A stretch of 64,000 bases of DNA from Agaricus subrufescens (GCA_029945375.1 CM057066.1:2356001-2420000); one strand, 5' to 3'; shown: positions 44,196 to 56,219, counted from the stretch's first letter. Numbers and translations are program-made. The notes: generated by a model not told the origin, from the letters alone.

Positions 44196-47100
44196 GTGCT
44201 AGGTTTGCGTACATCATTATTTCACTGTCACCCATACTGGCCAGGTGCCATTTCACACCAACAATCGCTCTTATCTGTTTTTTCTTGCCCTATGGTCCAC
44301 CTGTCATTTGTCACTGAGTTTTCTGAGGCTTTGCTGGCACAGCCTTCTCAGTCTGCTGTACCCGGGATTCCTGGCTCTATGGCCCCTTTGTCAGTCACTG
44401 AGGCTACTGATGCTTTGCTGCCTCAACCACAACCTGTATCTGGTTTGGAAATGGAGCTCTGGCAGCCCAAGCCAACAGAAGCAGTAAGCTCTCCTTTGTG
44501 ATACATGCCTGACTTACCTCTAATAAATCTAATAAATCTAGATCACGGAGTCCACAATCAAGGTATGTTTTATGTTATAGCAAGTACCCGGCACCCAATG
44601 TTCAATGTCATAGATTGTGGAACCCCCCTGAAAGTGCTTTGTAGTAGCTGGACCCGGCTGTGCTGCTTTGGATAATGTAAGTCACTGGTTTTTGGTCACC
44701 ATAACCATCTGGCCCTGATTAAATACTAGCTGAGGGATAAGTTCAAGGGGAAGATGCAATTCCTAGAGGAGAGAGCAAGATCAAACAGGTTCCAAGGCAT
44801 ACAGAACGTAATACTGGATCATCACATCCGTTTGATGGAAGAAGAACTCAAGCGAAGCATTGTGGCACAGGCTCAAAAAGAACAAGAAACCCACTTGTCC
44901 ACAATGAACTATGAGCTGCTCAAGCTGCAGCTGGACAAGACCACTTCAGAGCATCAAGCCAGTCAGCAGCAGATGGCTGACTTCATCCGTGTCAACCAGG
45001 AAAAGCTTGCTGAGTTGTCCTCAGCAAGAGAAACTCTGGTATGACTTGAAACGTAATATCTGGTCAAAATCAACTCATCCCACTCATTACAGGAACAAGA
45101 GTTAAAAGCAGAGTCACGACAAAGGGAAACATTGGTAGGCTCTTTATGCTATCAGAACTCTAGCTCATAGTTTTGTTAGGAGGAGCAGATGGTGGTGCAG
45201 CATGCTGAGTACGAACACGAGATGGTGAGCATTACGTTCTTCCAATTGCCAGGCATCTGATTCTTGCTGCAAGGCTGAAAGGAACAACGAAGTTTTGGCG
45301 CTGCAAAGAAGCCTGGCTCAGGTAAGGTGTCTTTATCTTATTCTGAGGCGTTGTTTGACCATTGATCCTTTATTAGCGGCCTGCAGCAGTACCACTGCAA
45401 ACTCCAACCCCAACCCCACATACTTCAACATCAGCTAGCATTCCTCATGCATCGCCACCTCCGCTGACACTGACATGAACTTCCAAACTAGGGAAGCCTG
45501 TACCATGGCGAACAGGTCGTAGGACCCAACTCACCAGTCCCATGAACAACCCTGGCCCAACCTTTAATGTTGTTCCCTTAGAAGCAGTAGATACTTCCTC
45601 CACCAATGATTCTACTGCAACAGAACAAGCCAGCGCTATTTCTAGATCCCATTCACCAATACTCACTCATGGGCCACAGGCGCCAGATCCTATATCCTTT
45701 TTTGCTTCCCTTCCCAGTAGTCCCTCTGCTGACATGCTCAAATCAGTCCTTGGTGAAATTTTCAACCAGATAGGAGCACAGAGAGTTGAGCTACCAGCTA
45801 CATGGCGTCAGGGCCGCAGCAGTTGAGGAGGACAGAGGGACAATGCCAGGAAGCAACAGCAGGCCCTGATGAGCAAAGAGGATGATAAGCTGTGGAAGGT
45901 GAGTATACGGTACTATGTATTATATTTACTTCTCAAACATCATTTTAGGACACTGTTCGACACCGTTGGCACAGTATTCACCAGTTATCCACTGCAAAAG
46001 ACTTTATGAACTACACACCGGCAGCAATAGATGATGTTATTGCATATAATGATGGCGGTAGCATTCCCAAGGGCATCTGGCAACTCAACTTTTCTAAAGG
46101 TTGGGATAAGTGTCAGTGGAACAGGATTCTCCTCAGAAGAATGGTTGACAAGCTACTTTTGGAGTGCCAAGAAGAGGGGGGTTGGAACATGGTTGATGTT
46201 TCAGAAAGCTATCTTCTTGACCTATTCTATGGACAGCTGAAGCATGCTCGGGAGGCTTGGTCTCAAGCACAACCAAGGTTTTCAGTGGAAAAAAGAAGGG
46301 TAGAGATGCTTGAAGAAGCCGCAAACTGCACCATGACTTATGAGTCCCAGGGATACAAGGTGGTAAATTCCAGGGCCTGCAGGCAACAAGTAAGCCTCTA
46401 ATCTATCCTACAGTGGGCAACAAAACCTTTCCAATGTTTTGTACATTTGTAAAGAACATGCTATAGCAGTCCAAATAAAATGTGTAAAATCATGGAAATA
46501 TACAGGAAGGTACATCAGCATCTTGTTTACATGTATGTACAATCCTGTGGCCGTGCTCTGAATTTAAGTTTAGTTTCAAGAGGGTTTAAGATTGAGGACC
46601 ATTGGAAAGGTTTTGTTGCTGCTCATTTCAAAGACAGAAAAGGCTAATTGCTGGAGCTTGCAATGATGTTTGTCAGCTGAAAATGTTACATAATGATATT
46701 CTCATGCTGCTTTCACTATCCTGTGACATGTCACACCTGTTATGTCACACCAAACCACTTCCAATATTTGAAAAACATTTACTTGATTATTATATAAGAA
46801 ATTGTTATTTAATCAAATATCTTTCAAAGTTTCAAGCAATAGGAGACTTAGACTATTTTCCAAATTACAGGGGGTTTGGTGTGACATAACAGGTGTGACA
46901 TGTCACAGGATAGTGAAAGCAGCATGAGAATATCATTATGTAACATTTTCAGCTGACAAACATCATTGCAAGCTCCAGCAATTAGCCTTTTCCATCTTTG
47001 AAATGAGCAGCAACAAAACCTTTCCAATGGTCCTCAATCTTAAACCCTCTTGAAACTATACTTAAATTCAAGGCACAGCCACAGGATTGTACATACATGT

Positions 47101-47713
47101 AAACAAGATGCTGATGTACCTTCCTGTATATTTCCATGATTTTACACATTTTATTTGGACTGCTATAGCATGTTCTTTACAAATGTACAAAACATTGGAA
47201 AAGTTTTGTTGCCCACTGTATCTACCAACTTGTTGACCTGTTGTATTGCAGAAATACAACAAGAGGGCCAGGATTGTAGAGGAAGTCATCACAATCAAGG
47301 CTACTCAGGATGCAGCAGACCTTGAAACATGGAAATATTTTAGGAAGATGCTGGAATACCTGTCTGTTGATGGTATGTCATCAGAGGAAGATACTGCACA
47401 GGAGGTCAGTGGCCAAACAATAATGGTCTTCCTTGTAAAGTTTTGCATTTGGTGAGCGGAGGAGGTCACAGAATATCTCCAAATTATTGATAAAGAGGGA
47501 GAGCACCCCACTCTCAATGGTACAAGAGGTAGCAAGAGTTGCCTGAGGATCCCGGCTAAGGAAGCTAGTAAATCTTATCCACTGGATTTACCGCTCAATA
47601 TGTACAATCCACTGTGGCTGGAGGAGATGAAAGTCAGTGAGCCTGACTTTGAGACAGATGTCCTTCACATCTCAAAGGAAACCTTTCAGTTGTTGAAATT
47701 GGTAGCATGTTGA
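44196..47713 (+). pseudogene. Coiled-coil transposon-associated gene, interrupted
   Basis: A multi-exon + strand gene. 44754-45044 is an extended coiled coil rich in Glu, Lys and Gln (MQFLEERARSNRF, IVAQAQKEQETHLS, DKTTSEHQASQQQ). 45371-45826 is Pro/Ser-rich and ends at a TGA (45824-45826) where the frame continues. 45948-46396 is a globular part: RHRWHSIHQLS, IWQLNFSKGWDKCQWNRILL, QEEGGWNMVDVSESYLLDL. A palindromic Tc1-like element sits inside the next intron (46411-47218). The following exon reads KYNKRARIVEEV, ADLETWKYFRKMLEYLS and DGMSSEED, then a second TGA at 47453-47455 and the remainder to the natural stop at 47711. I recall such proteins next to mushroom Plavaka transposases; function unknown. 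Confidence 0.6.
46411..47218. mobile_element. Palindromic Tc1-like element, 808 bp, inside an intron
   Basis: Same ends as 35393-36969 (CAGTGGGCAAC...GTTGCCCACTG, TA on both sides at 46409-46410 and 47219-47220) but with almost no centre: the two arms of about 350-400 bp meet near 46810. It lies between a GTAAGC donor at about 46390 and the acceptor TTGCAG at about 47251 of the surrounding gene, so it would be removed by splicing. Confidence 0.88.
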
Positions 47714-49002
47714 TCTATTATCTGTACTTACTGTATCTGGTACTGCCATCCTAGGGTAGCTTACCATCAATCTCAACCCCACCTTGTTAGTGGTTAAATC
47801 CCCACCAGATAAGTCCCCTAAGGTTCAATGAGGCCATATGACAAGTGACTAATGTCATTGTTCTGGATTTGTTCTTGTAGACTTATACCCAGGCTCATAT
47901 GCTCTCCGCCGCGCTTTAATCTATGTGACACCCTACTTCCTCAAAATTGTTCCTTATATTTGTTTCATCCATTTATGGAGATGGCTTGTTTGTCCTTGTT
48001 GATCCTTGTTCGTCCTATTGTCTTTCACATCACTATGTTACAACAATCCAAATTGCTTTAATATCATGCATTGAGACTGTTACACCCCACGCCAGCCTAC
48101 TGCCTGCCTTCTGCCAGTCGCCTTTTAGCCATTGGCCCTCATCTTGTTGACTGCAAATGCGCCATGTACCCTGATGGACACTGTATTGCCAAAAGAGATA
48201 AGTCAAAGCATCTTTTAGCATTACAGGTAAGAACCTTTTCAACGTTTGCACTCCAGTTGATTAAAGTATGATAGGCAGGGCAAATTTCACCCCTACGCAA
48301 TACCTCACTCAAAGACTCAAATGCTCGCCCATCTCCAGCCTCCCACCCTGAGGGGAGATTGCTGTCACCGACAACCAATTTGGCCAACAGTATCATGGCA
48401 CTTATGCTTACTGATAATGTTCATGACAACCTGGACCACTTTACACCTCAGAAGGATGTCGATGCTACCAACTCAATGCTTGATGCTCAGGCTAGTATCA
48501 GAGCCATTATTGATGAGGCTTGTTGTGATTGCATAGACACCCAATCTCACCGCCCCACGCCAGAAACCACTTCCCTAAATGCACATGTGGATGCACACAT
48601 AAGGAAGGCCAACAACATTATTTCCATGGTCAAATGCAACATACAAGTGGCCAGCAGCAGCTTATCATTCACCGATGATGCCTTTCCAGGTTCTTTGATC
48701 TTACGACCCCTACTGGACTCAGCTGCAAACATAGTACACTCTTCAGGAGTATCACTAGCACCAATCAAATCCACCAACCCTAGCATCTGTCATCACAAGG
48801 AGAGCGTTCTTCAGCTACTCCGACATCTCAATGCATGTATTCACGTTCTGAGAAGTTCAGTCCCTGTAGGGCAGTCAGACTTGTCACGACTTTTTGTTGA
48901 CATGGGTAAGCATACTGCCTCTGCTATTCATCCACTTGTCAATTTTATATGCAGATATCATTCTTAACAGCCCTGTTAGCGGCTTAGATGTCATCACACA
49001 GG

Positions 49003-49970
49003 TTTTTTTTTTTTTTTTAAATCAAGTTTTATTAAGTGCTGCCCGATTGCGTAGCGCTCCTGGCTGGAGGCCAGGAAAAAACAGTGGTTAATACAAATCC
49101 CAGAACAACAAAGGTAGAAAATAAATGAAAAACAAACCACGCAGTCAACAAAAACATCGAACCAAGTACAAAAACATCAGACAACAGAATGGAAGAAGTC
49201 CGTGTCAGAGAAGTGAAGTGAGGAGACTTAGGATATATGTACATGTGAAACGCTTATCATTCGCTCTACTTGAGAAGAAGAAAAGGAATTGAACCATTGT
49301 CTGAGCAAGCTCAGGGGGATTTAGGGCGGTCAGGGACCAATTACCGTTACAGGACCTAAATAAGTGTGACACGGTCCAAGGACCGCCGAGTCAATAAGGA
49401 CCTTCCTCTACCGCCTTATTCACAACTCGGTAAAGTCTAGGCATGAGGGTTGCCGCCCTTAGCCTTTGAAAAGTTGTCGTAATCCGCCTTTGGGATGGGG
49501 CAGATTTTGAAGAGTGTGTCAGAGTGTTTGATGAGAGTGGGGATGAACAGCTGGGCAAGCGTGGGGCCCGGTTTTTCTCGGATGAATATGGGGTCGGAGT
49601 GTGGAGTGGGGTTTAGTCCGATGAGGCTGCGCCGATAGTTCTTGAGACGATGCATGTAATCACAATGAGCAATCCACTCGTCTTCCTCCTTCCTGGGGCA
49701 AGAGGGGCCTTGGAAAGAGAAAGCCTTGGGGTTGTCAATGAGAAAGAGGATGACATCCTCAATGTGGTTGTAGTCGTAGTCGATGCGTCTGGCATACCAG
49801 GTGCACTCGTTAAGAATGTGGCGTCTCGTTTCGAGGGTGTGGCTGCGGCACGGGCATGTGATGGAGGGGGGTGGGTTGGAGTTAGAGAAAAATCGGTGAC
49901 AGTAATCTCCGATTGGGGCGTGATTGGTGATAGCCCGACAGAAACGGGCGTATAGCTGGGGGGATGAGGT
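49003..49970 (-). mobile_element. 5'-truncated LINE fragment inside the transposase gene
   Basis: A run of 16 T (49003-49018) is the poly-A tail of an insertion on the - strand. TCATCACACAGG on both sides (48991-49002, 49971-49982) is the target duplication. The - strand encodes the end of a LINE ORF2: ARFCRAITNHAPIGDYCHRF, PPSITCPCRSHTLETRRHIL and NECTWYARRIDYDYNHIED, ending in a final frame that stops at about 49437, followed by about 420 bp of 3'-UTR. It resembles the end expected for the LINE at 59.2 kb, but that end is not in the window for comparison. Confidence 0.9.
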
Positions 49971-51160
49971 TCATCACACAGGTTGTCACCATCCTCGGTG
50001 TCATATGTCATGTGATACTAGGGCTCAGCACTGGCATGTCTGAGTTCATAATCAACAGCGCCATTCTTCTGGTGGAGGTAGCTTTTGCCACTGGTTCAAG
50101 CAATTCCCTACCAAAATATGATGCCCTCCAAAATTTAGTGCTCCAGCAGCTTCCCACAAGCTTATACACCGCTCTCAACAACTTTGACATTGATGGCAAT
50201 GTTACCATCTACGCAACTTGTCCCTCATGCAACTGCACCCACAAGCCTGTCTATGACCCTGTATCTGCCACCACATCATATCCAGAAAATTGCTGCAATA
50301 GCCTGACAAAGGATGGCAGTACCTTCACTTGTAGTACCCCACTTTTGGACTTAACCCATAGTCAACCTCAGCCTCAAAAGCCCTATGTGGTACCTTCCTT
50401 CAAAGATTATCTTGCTAGGCTTTTTGCCAGTCATGAGATAGAGAGTCTTTGTGACTGGGCCTGTGACGATGCTTTCAATGCTTCAAAGGATGGAGTAGCC
50501 AATATGACAAATATTTTCCAAGGCGAATTCATGAAGTCATTTGAGGGTCCAGTTGAAGGCCAGCTTTTCATTGATCATCAAGGCAAAGCTAGACTGGCCT
50601 TTGCAATCCATGTTGATTTCTTCAATCCCAACAGTGTGAGAGAGCGGGGGAACCACAATTCAATTGGTATCATATCCCTTAGCTTGCTCAATCTTCTGGA
50701 AGATATTCACTATAGACCTGAAAACTTATATCTCACCATTATACTAGAACCACAGGAACCTCAGAGAGAGGAAATTAATCATTTTACAAGGCCTATCATT
50801 GAAGAGTTTTGACAGGGCTGGGAAAGAGGTTTATGGATTTCCCATACTCCATCATCTCCCAATGGATGTGATGTTGATATTGCAATCATCCTCTCTGTCA
50901 ATGACATACCAGCGGCCCACAAGGTTTCTGGCTTTGCAGGCCATGGGTCTCGTTTCCTTTGTACCAGATGCAATTTATATGGCTGGGATAAACTTAAAGA
51001 TGTAGATTCAAAGAATTGGTCCCTTCAGGAGACAGCTATACTGCGTGAGAGAACTGAGCAGTGGTGAGACACTTCTACATCTCAGGAGAGGGAGCAGATA
51101 TTCGAAACATATGGGGTGTGATGGTCAGAGTTCTGGCAGCTGCCCTATTGGAATCCATCA

Positions 51161-51711
51161 TGTTATGATTTCAATTTCTTTTCTTATCTAATATGCCTAC
51201 CTTTGCTGATGTAATTGTATCGAATATTGTTTCTCTTTTCTTACGTAATATTTCTTAGTCAGCAAAGTCAAGAATCTTCTGACTCACAGTTATGAGTCGT
51301 TCTGACTTATAATGACTTGGAGGACTTACATGACTTGATACAACTCATTATGATTAGTTATGACTTGATATGACCTATTATGACTAATTACAATTGGATA
51401 TGACTCTTATTAGTATTACATAAGTAGATACTCGCTGTAGTATATAAACCCCTCAACTCGACCATGTAGAAACAACATTTCTACTTGGTTAGGTGGAGAC
51501 TAATACTAAGCCTTTATCTAAAAGCTCTAGAACCTATAAGTCTTAATTACTAAGCTTCCTCTCTTGCTTGTATAATCGTCTCAGTATTATCACCTTTGAA
51601 GTTGAATCTCCATTCAACCAAGAAGGCTCCTTTGATACGCTCTATCAGTAACTGTGTTATTGGTAGTAACGTATTGCCCCAGCTTAGGACCGGGCCGGGG
51701 TCACTACAACA
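51161..51711. mobile_element. Solo LTR inside the transposase gene
   Basis: A 551-bp sequence starting TGTTATGATT and ending CACTACAACA (TG..CA). Flanks are CATCA (51156-51160) and CATCG (51712-51716), a 5-bp duplication with one G to A change at a CpG. Removing it restores the transposase frame across ...YWNPSSMLIVDPMHC. A TATATAAACC promoter-like stretch is at about 51439. Short TATGACTTGATATGAC-type repeats fill its left half. No internal retrotransposon genes remain. Confidence 0.85.
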
Positions 51712-53399
51712 CATCGTCTATGCTTATTGTTGACCCCATGCATTGTCTCCTGGAAGGACTTGTTCACTACCACTGCAGATATATCTTGCAAATCGATTTA
51801 TGACAAGCTACAGCTGCCACCCCTCCCAAACCTGCTTTCTCCTTTCCCTGGATTGCTTATACTCCATTGGTCCCTGTAGAATTCCAAATACAGAAGGATG
51901 AGGAGACGAAACAAGTCAGCCAGATCCACCAGGTTTTATCATCCCCACTTGACGATAACCTGACTGGGTTAGGCAATAGGCAGAACCCAACGCAGCTCCT
52001 GAAGAAGCTACTCACAAAAAACAGGCAGCTGCTTCGATTTGTCTGCTATTCTCTCAAATTACTTGACTCGTCTCCTTCTCCGAGTGATGTGATTTTGTCA
52101 AAAGGCAGAACAAAACAGCAATTGGGAGAACTATTAGTCAATTGGGTAAGTCATATTGCTGCCTGGCAATCCAAGGATCTGACATATTGGGTAGCGCCTT
52201 GGGATGCCATCAACATCAGATACCAGTCATCCCAAGGTTTGCACAGTGGATATTATTCAGCACATTCAACATGTAATTCGAAACACTTGTACTCCATCAT
52301 GGATAAATTCTGTCCCTAGCAACTATGGTGAGGCCAATGCAGGTAGTATCAAGGCTGATGAATGGAGGATTCTCTCCACCGTCTATCTTCCAATTGCCTT
52401 GGTTACGTTTTGGGGGCATGAAAACAATTCTTGCCCAGCAAAGAATAATTACCTCCTCCAAGTTCTTGACCACACGATGGCACTCTTCCAAGCAGTTAAC
52501 ATAATATGCCGTGACACTATGAACAAAGAACGTACTCACAGATACTAGGCTTACATGCAGCACTGGGCTGAGGGTTTAGATCAAGTTCATCCCCACATCA
52601 TAAAGCAGTGGCATGCAAACATTCACACATCCCTACATCTGTATGACTTCACAAATCTTTTTGGGCCAATTATGTCCTGGTGGTGTTTCCCCTTTGAACG
52701 GCTCATTGGTACTGTCCAAAAGATAAACACAAATGACCTAGTCGGAGGTGAGTTGCTTTCAATTCACTCAATATCCTTACTGATCTAGTGAGTAGGTCAA
52801 CTAGAGCAGACACTTGTTCATTCTTTTACAAGAAGCAGTATTCTACGATGGTGGTTGAACCAGGAGGACTGCCCCAAAGCTCTTCAGCAGCTCAAGATCC
52901 ACTTTGATAAAACATTTTCTCGACATCTACCCAAGAACACCACAAAATGTCATCCCAAGCCAACAGAAATAGCACATATTCTCCACAATGGGCGGAATTA
53001 CTCACGTGCTTCTACTCACCTAGGCAATAGTCTTGTCTTGTATTATCCTTCACTAGTCACTACAACTCCGATTCCAGGAAGCATCTTGAAGATAACAGTA
53101 TGTGGTGAACAGATACAACTAACTATCAGGAGACAGGCCCTGCTTCAAAGTGGCCTTTATGATCCATTTATTAAATATCCTTCATTTCCTGCCAGATTGT
53201 ATTCTTCTGAGATGGTTGTAGGCCCTCTAGATATTGTTCCACTCACATGTATAGTATCTCATGTAGCATGATTTATATTTCGCCCAGATTGTGCAGTGAT
53301 ACTCAATCTTTGCAGGGTAAGTCACACAATTCAATACTTGGTCTCTGATCTAATACTACCCACTAGGCATAGAGGAAGTTAGGACCTACTCTTGTATTT

Positions 53400-54235
53400 A
53401 TGCTTCATTTGTCCATTTGTATACTTACAGGCTCTGTGTTTGATATGTTGACCTCTTGAGCTAAATGGCACACTTCATCACTACAACATCGCCCACTGTC
53501 TGACTCCCTTCTCCACTGGGCTACCAGAAATACGAGGAGCCTGCAGAGCCCGCGGTGGGCTTTTTTCCCGCATTGAGCCCACGTCAGCCTCTTTTTCCGC
53601 ATCTAGTCCACATCTAGTCCACATCAAGTAGAATAACCCACATGATTATAATAACATAAACCTTATAATATTTAAAAAGCATCCTCCCCTCCATATAGAA
53701 TCATTTTTATTGTGCTCTATCTTGCTTTATGTATGAAATTAGGGCCTCAATCTTCCCATTTATTGCCCAAATATGGTGGCCTTACTTGTCTAATCTATAT
53801 ACTCCCACGTCAAGCCCTCGTGAGCCCGCGTCTGATCCTCTGATCCCTCCTCACGTCCTCATTGGTCCGTGTCATACACTCATGATCCCGCGTCATGTTT
53901 TCATCAATCCTCATTAATTAGTTATATCTATTGAATATTTGAGTGGTCTACCACCCTTGTCGTCTTCTAGTATAATAAATTAACCCTTCCCCCCACTCCC
54001 TGCCTATGTTAGACCCTCCTCTAGCTCATAATTTAACCTTCATCCATTCACACCCCCTTGTATTTGTCCACATTTGTCCGCGTGTTAGTCTGCATGTAGG
54101 CCTTGTCCACACGCAGGCTCCTCATATTTGCTGTAGCCCCTTCTCCACTCATGCTGCAGTGCCTTGCTTTCAGCCACTGCTGTGCTGCAAACTCACTTCC
54201 ATCCAAGCCAGTCTTGTGTCACAGTTGTCGATCCT
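53400..54235. other. Subterminal region of the 26-kb element
   Basis: No supported gene. Rich in short CCCGCGT, CACGTC and TAGTCCACATC repeats (53540-53900), which may be subterminal transposase-binding repeats. Confidence 0.4.
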
Positions 54236-54686
54236 GCTTGCGCTCCTACACTCAGTGTACACTCAGCATGTGCTCACCTTATGCTCTACACGCACTCATC
54301 GTACACTCTGTGACTTCACTTTCATCTCAACCTAGATAAATTTAATCAGTTGACATTCAGGTGACGACCAAAATGTAAATGAAATGTTTTAGTTTCGGTT
54401 GTATCTGATATAAAGTATTTCAGTATCAGTTTTATTTTTAACTCAAAAGTGTTATATTTCCTGAGCCGAAATGTGATCCGAAAATATTAATCTAGGAAGA
54501 TTTTTTAGTCAAATGAAATATATTATTTAAACAGTTGTTTTAGGCCTAACTGAAAATCTCGGTGATTTCGGTCATATTTCAAAGCCAGCTGATTTATTTC
54601 ATTTCATTTGTTTTTTCGGTGATAACTTAAATTATCTAATTAAGCAAAATTTTCGGCTGAGCCAAAAACACCAACTTTACGGTGTG
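54236..54686 (-). repeat. Right terminal inverted repeat of the 26-kb element
   Basis: Inverse match to 28542-28990. The outer 60 bp is best conserved; CCGAAA/TTTCGG motifs recur as in the left end. Confidence 0.8.
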
Positions 54687-55000
54687 CTGATAAATAAGTT
54701 TGATTGATGGATGAGGCGGTGTAGCAATAAATCGCGGAAAGATTAAAGAGGCTGAGCTTCGTTTGACATCGGGCCAACTGGTCCGAATCAATTGGGGATA
54801 GCGAACAGTACCGTGGATGCTATGCTATGCAGCCTCCCACAAATCTCCCTCCAAAATATCGCGGGCCTTCGGGCGCATACGCAGCAACCTCGGGAATCTT
54901 CAAAACTGGTGTATATAATAAATGAATGCGCTACAAACACGAGAGCCTTCGTGATCAGGAACAGCAGAAGACACCGACTAGAACATCAGGGGGGAGATAT
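54687..55000 (-). repeat. Relic X, copy 4, right part (interrupted)
   Basis: Starts with the second CTG (54687-54689) and continues the relic interrupted at 28541: GTAGCAATAAATCGCGGAAA follows, as GTAGTAATAAATCGCGGGAA does at 15161. The - strand reads EVAAYAPEGPRYFGGRFVGG, matching DAPEGPQYFGG of copy 1. Confidence 0.7.
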
Positions 55001-55024
55001 TGATGGCGTGTTGATACCATGAGG

Positions 55025-55500
55025 GCATTGTAGGGATGAGTGATCGGCTATGCCCGATTCGGCCGATCACCATCCCTCACTACTACCACCATCATCCCGA
55101 ATGTCCGCACTCGCTTTCCCCAACCAGCACTCTCGTGGAGCGGCCTACCCTCAAGACGGCTCACAACATTCAAGACAAATTTAATCTCCGAGTCTCAAGT
55201 CATCGCAGGTCCGAAAATCAATAGAAAACGGCCACTTGGTCTTTGGACTCCTCCCCCCGACGTACGACAACAACATCAGCCGTGTATTTTGGCAGCTAAG
55301 GGAATGGAGTAGAGAATGGCCCTCTCCTATTCGAGGAGGAGGATGAGGAAAACTTTTGTTTCAATTCAGTTGAATATTGGGTACGAACTTTCACTTCTTT
55401 TTTTCGTCATCGGTGGCTTTCGCCACTCGACCCTCTACACTAAAGAAATCTGTATACAAAGGGCCTCGCTGTAGTATGATAGGCATCAAATAAATACCCT
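55025..55500. repeat. Flank of the tandem unit (third copy)
   Basis: Matches 20755-21240 and 26045-26530 with more differences, including the TCGGCTATGCCCGATTCGGC palindrome. Shows that gene C belongs to the same tandem array. Confidence 0.55.
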
Positions 55501-55504
55501 CTCC

Positions 55505-55830
55505 TACCTCGCTGTTCGATAGCGTAGCAATAAATCGCGGAAAGATTGGAGAGGCTGACCTTCATTTGACATCAGGGAAACTAGCCTGGATGTATTGAGA
55601 AGTAGTGAAGAGTATCGTAGGTATTATCTGTTACCTAATGCATCCCCACTCCCACAAATCTCCCTCCAAAATCTCGCAGGCCTTCCGGCATATACGCAGC
55701 ATCCTCAGGTATTTTCAAACCAGTGCATAGTAACGAAGCTGAGTGGCCATGCCACGGATACGAGAGCCATCGCAACTCAGATTAGCAGCAAGCACTGACC
55801 AGAATGTCGGCTGCAGGAATCAGATAATGA
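55505..55830 (-). repeat. Relic X, copy 5 (partial)
   Basis: Second relic-X piece left of gene C, starting GTAGCAATAAATCGCGGAAA. Diverged and without an open frame. Confidence 0.5.
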
Positions 55831-55974
55831 TAGGAAGGTAGCCGATGTGTTGATACCATACAAGCGTATGCATACAACCCACACGAAACTAGTACAATTC
55901 AGATCTTCTCTCAATGATGAGGGTACTGATACATGAACTCTACATCAATCTAATGATGACAGTAGTATAAGATT

Positions 55975-56215
55975 TAAGATGACTAGTCATAAAAGCATGG
56001 CCACCTCAGCTTTCACCATCCAATTTTCGCCTCATCTGTCTTCGAAATTAGATACCTTTCCCAATGAAATAGTAAGAATCCACTCCGACACGCCACCCTC
56101 CAGACCACAGAATCAAAGTTGTGCCATGCCATGCTCAGGAGTAAGGTCAAAAATCGTGACAGGATGGCCTGACAACCGTGAAATTCGCGAATCGCCAAAG
56201 AAAGCAAGCATATTT
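55975..56215 (-). pseudogene. Decayed second copy of the NACHT C-terminal domain (gene C)
   Basis: Downstream of the gene C stop the - strand keeps HPVTIFDLTPEHGMAQL and GLEGGVSEW but has stops and shifted frames. More eroded than the copies beside A and B. Confidence 0.6.
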
Positions 56216-56219
56216 ATGG

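Larger units (their letters stand above)
48071..53340 (+). pseudogene. Tnp2/Plavaka-like transposase gene, broken
   Basis: Recognisable from end to end. The N-terminal Cys cluster has VDCKCAMYPDGHC; a helical part lies at 48284-48910; then VICHVILGLSTGMSEF, YATCPSCNCTHKPVYDP, FIDHQGKARLAFAIHVDFF, NHNSIGIISLSLLNL, the catalytic-region motif LSVNDIPAAHKVSGFAGHG with FLCTRC, IVDPMHCLLEGLVHYH, IKADEWRILSTVYLPIALV, SWWCFPFERLIGTVQ and GNSLVLYYPSLV. Breaks: a LINE fragment at 49003, a solo LTR at 51161, TGA at 50810, 51065, 51119 and 53269, and TAG at 52546. The family is thought to excise and insert the element via its terminal repeats; this copy cannot. Confidence 0.75.
28542..54686 (+). mobile_element. 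26-kb DNA transposon, Tnp2/Plavaka-like
   Basis: The left end starts CACACCGTAAAATC and the right end is its inverted match ...TTTACGGTGTG; the inverted repeats stay alignable for about 450 bp. CTG stands directly outside both ends (28539-28541 and 54687-54689), a 3-bp target duplication as in CACTA-type elements. Flanking sequences are the two halves of relic X, which is uninterrupted at 15131 and 19931. Inside lie, left to right: two unrecognised fragments, a uL14 remnant, a decayed - strand gene, a TET/JBP dioxygenase, a WD40 protein, a coiled-coil gene and the transposase. Later insertions are two palindromic Tc1-like elements, a Tc1 element, a LINE fragment and a solo LTR. The element is decayed: its transposase is broken at several places. 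The family name is from memory of fungal Plavaka/Tnp2 proteins. Confidence 0.85.

Noticed and set aside
28542..54686. Starship-type giant element
   Set aside because: No tyrosine recombinase captain gene at an end; instead there are inverted repeats, a 3-bp duplication and a Tnp2-like transposase.
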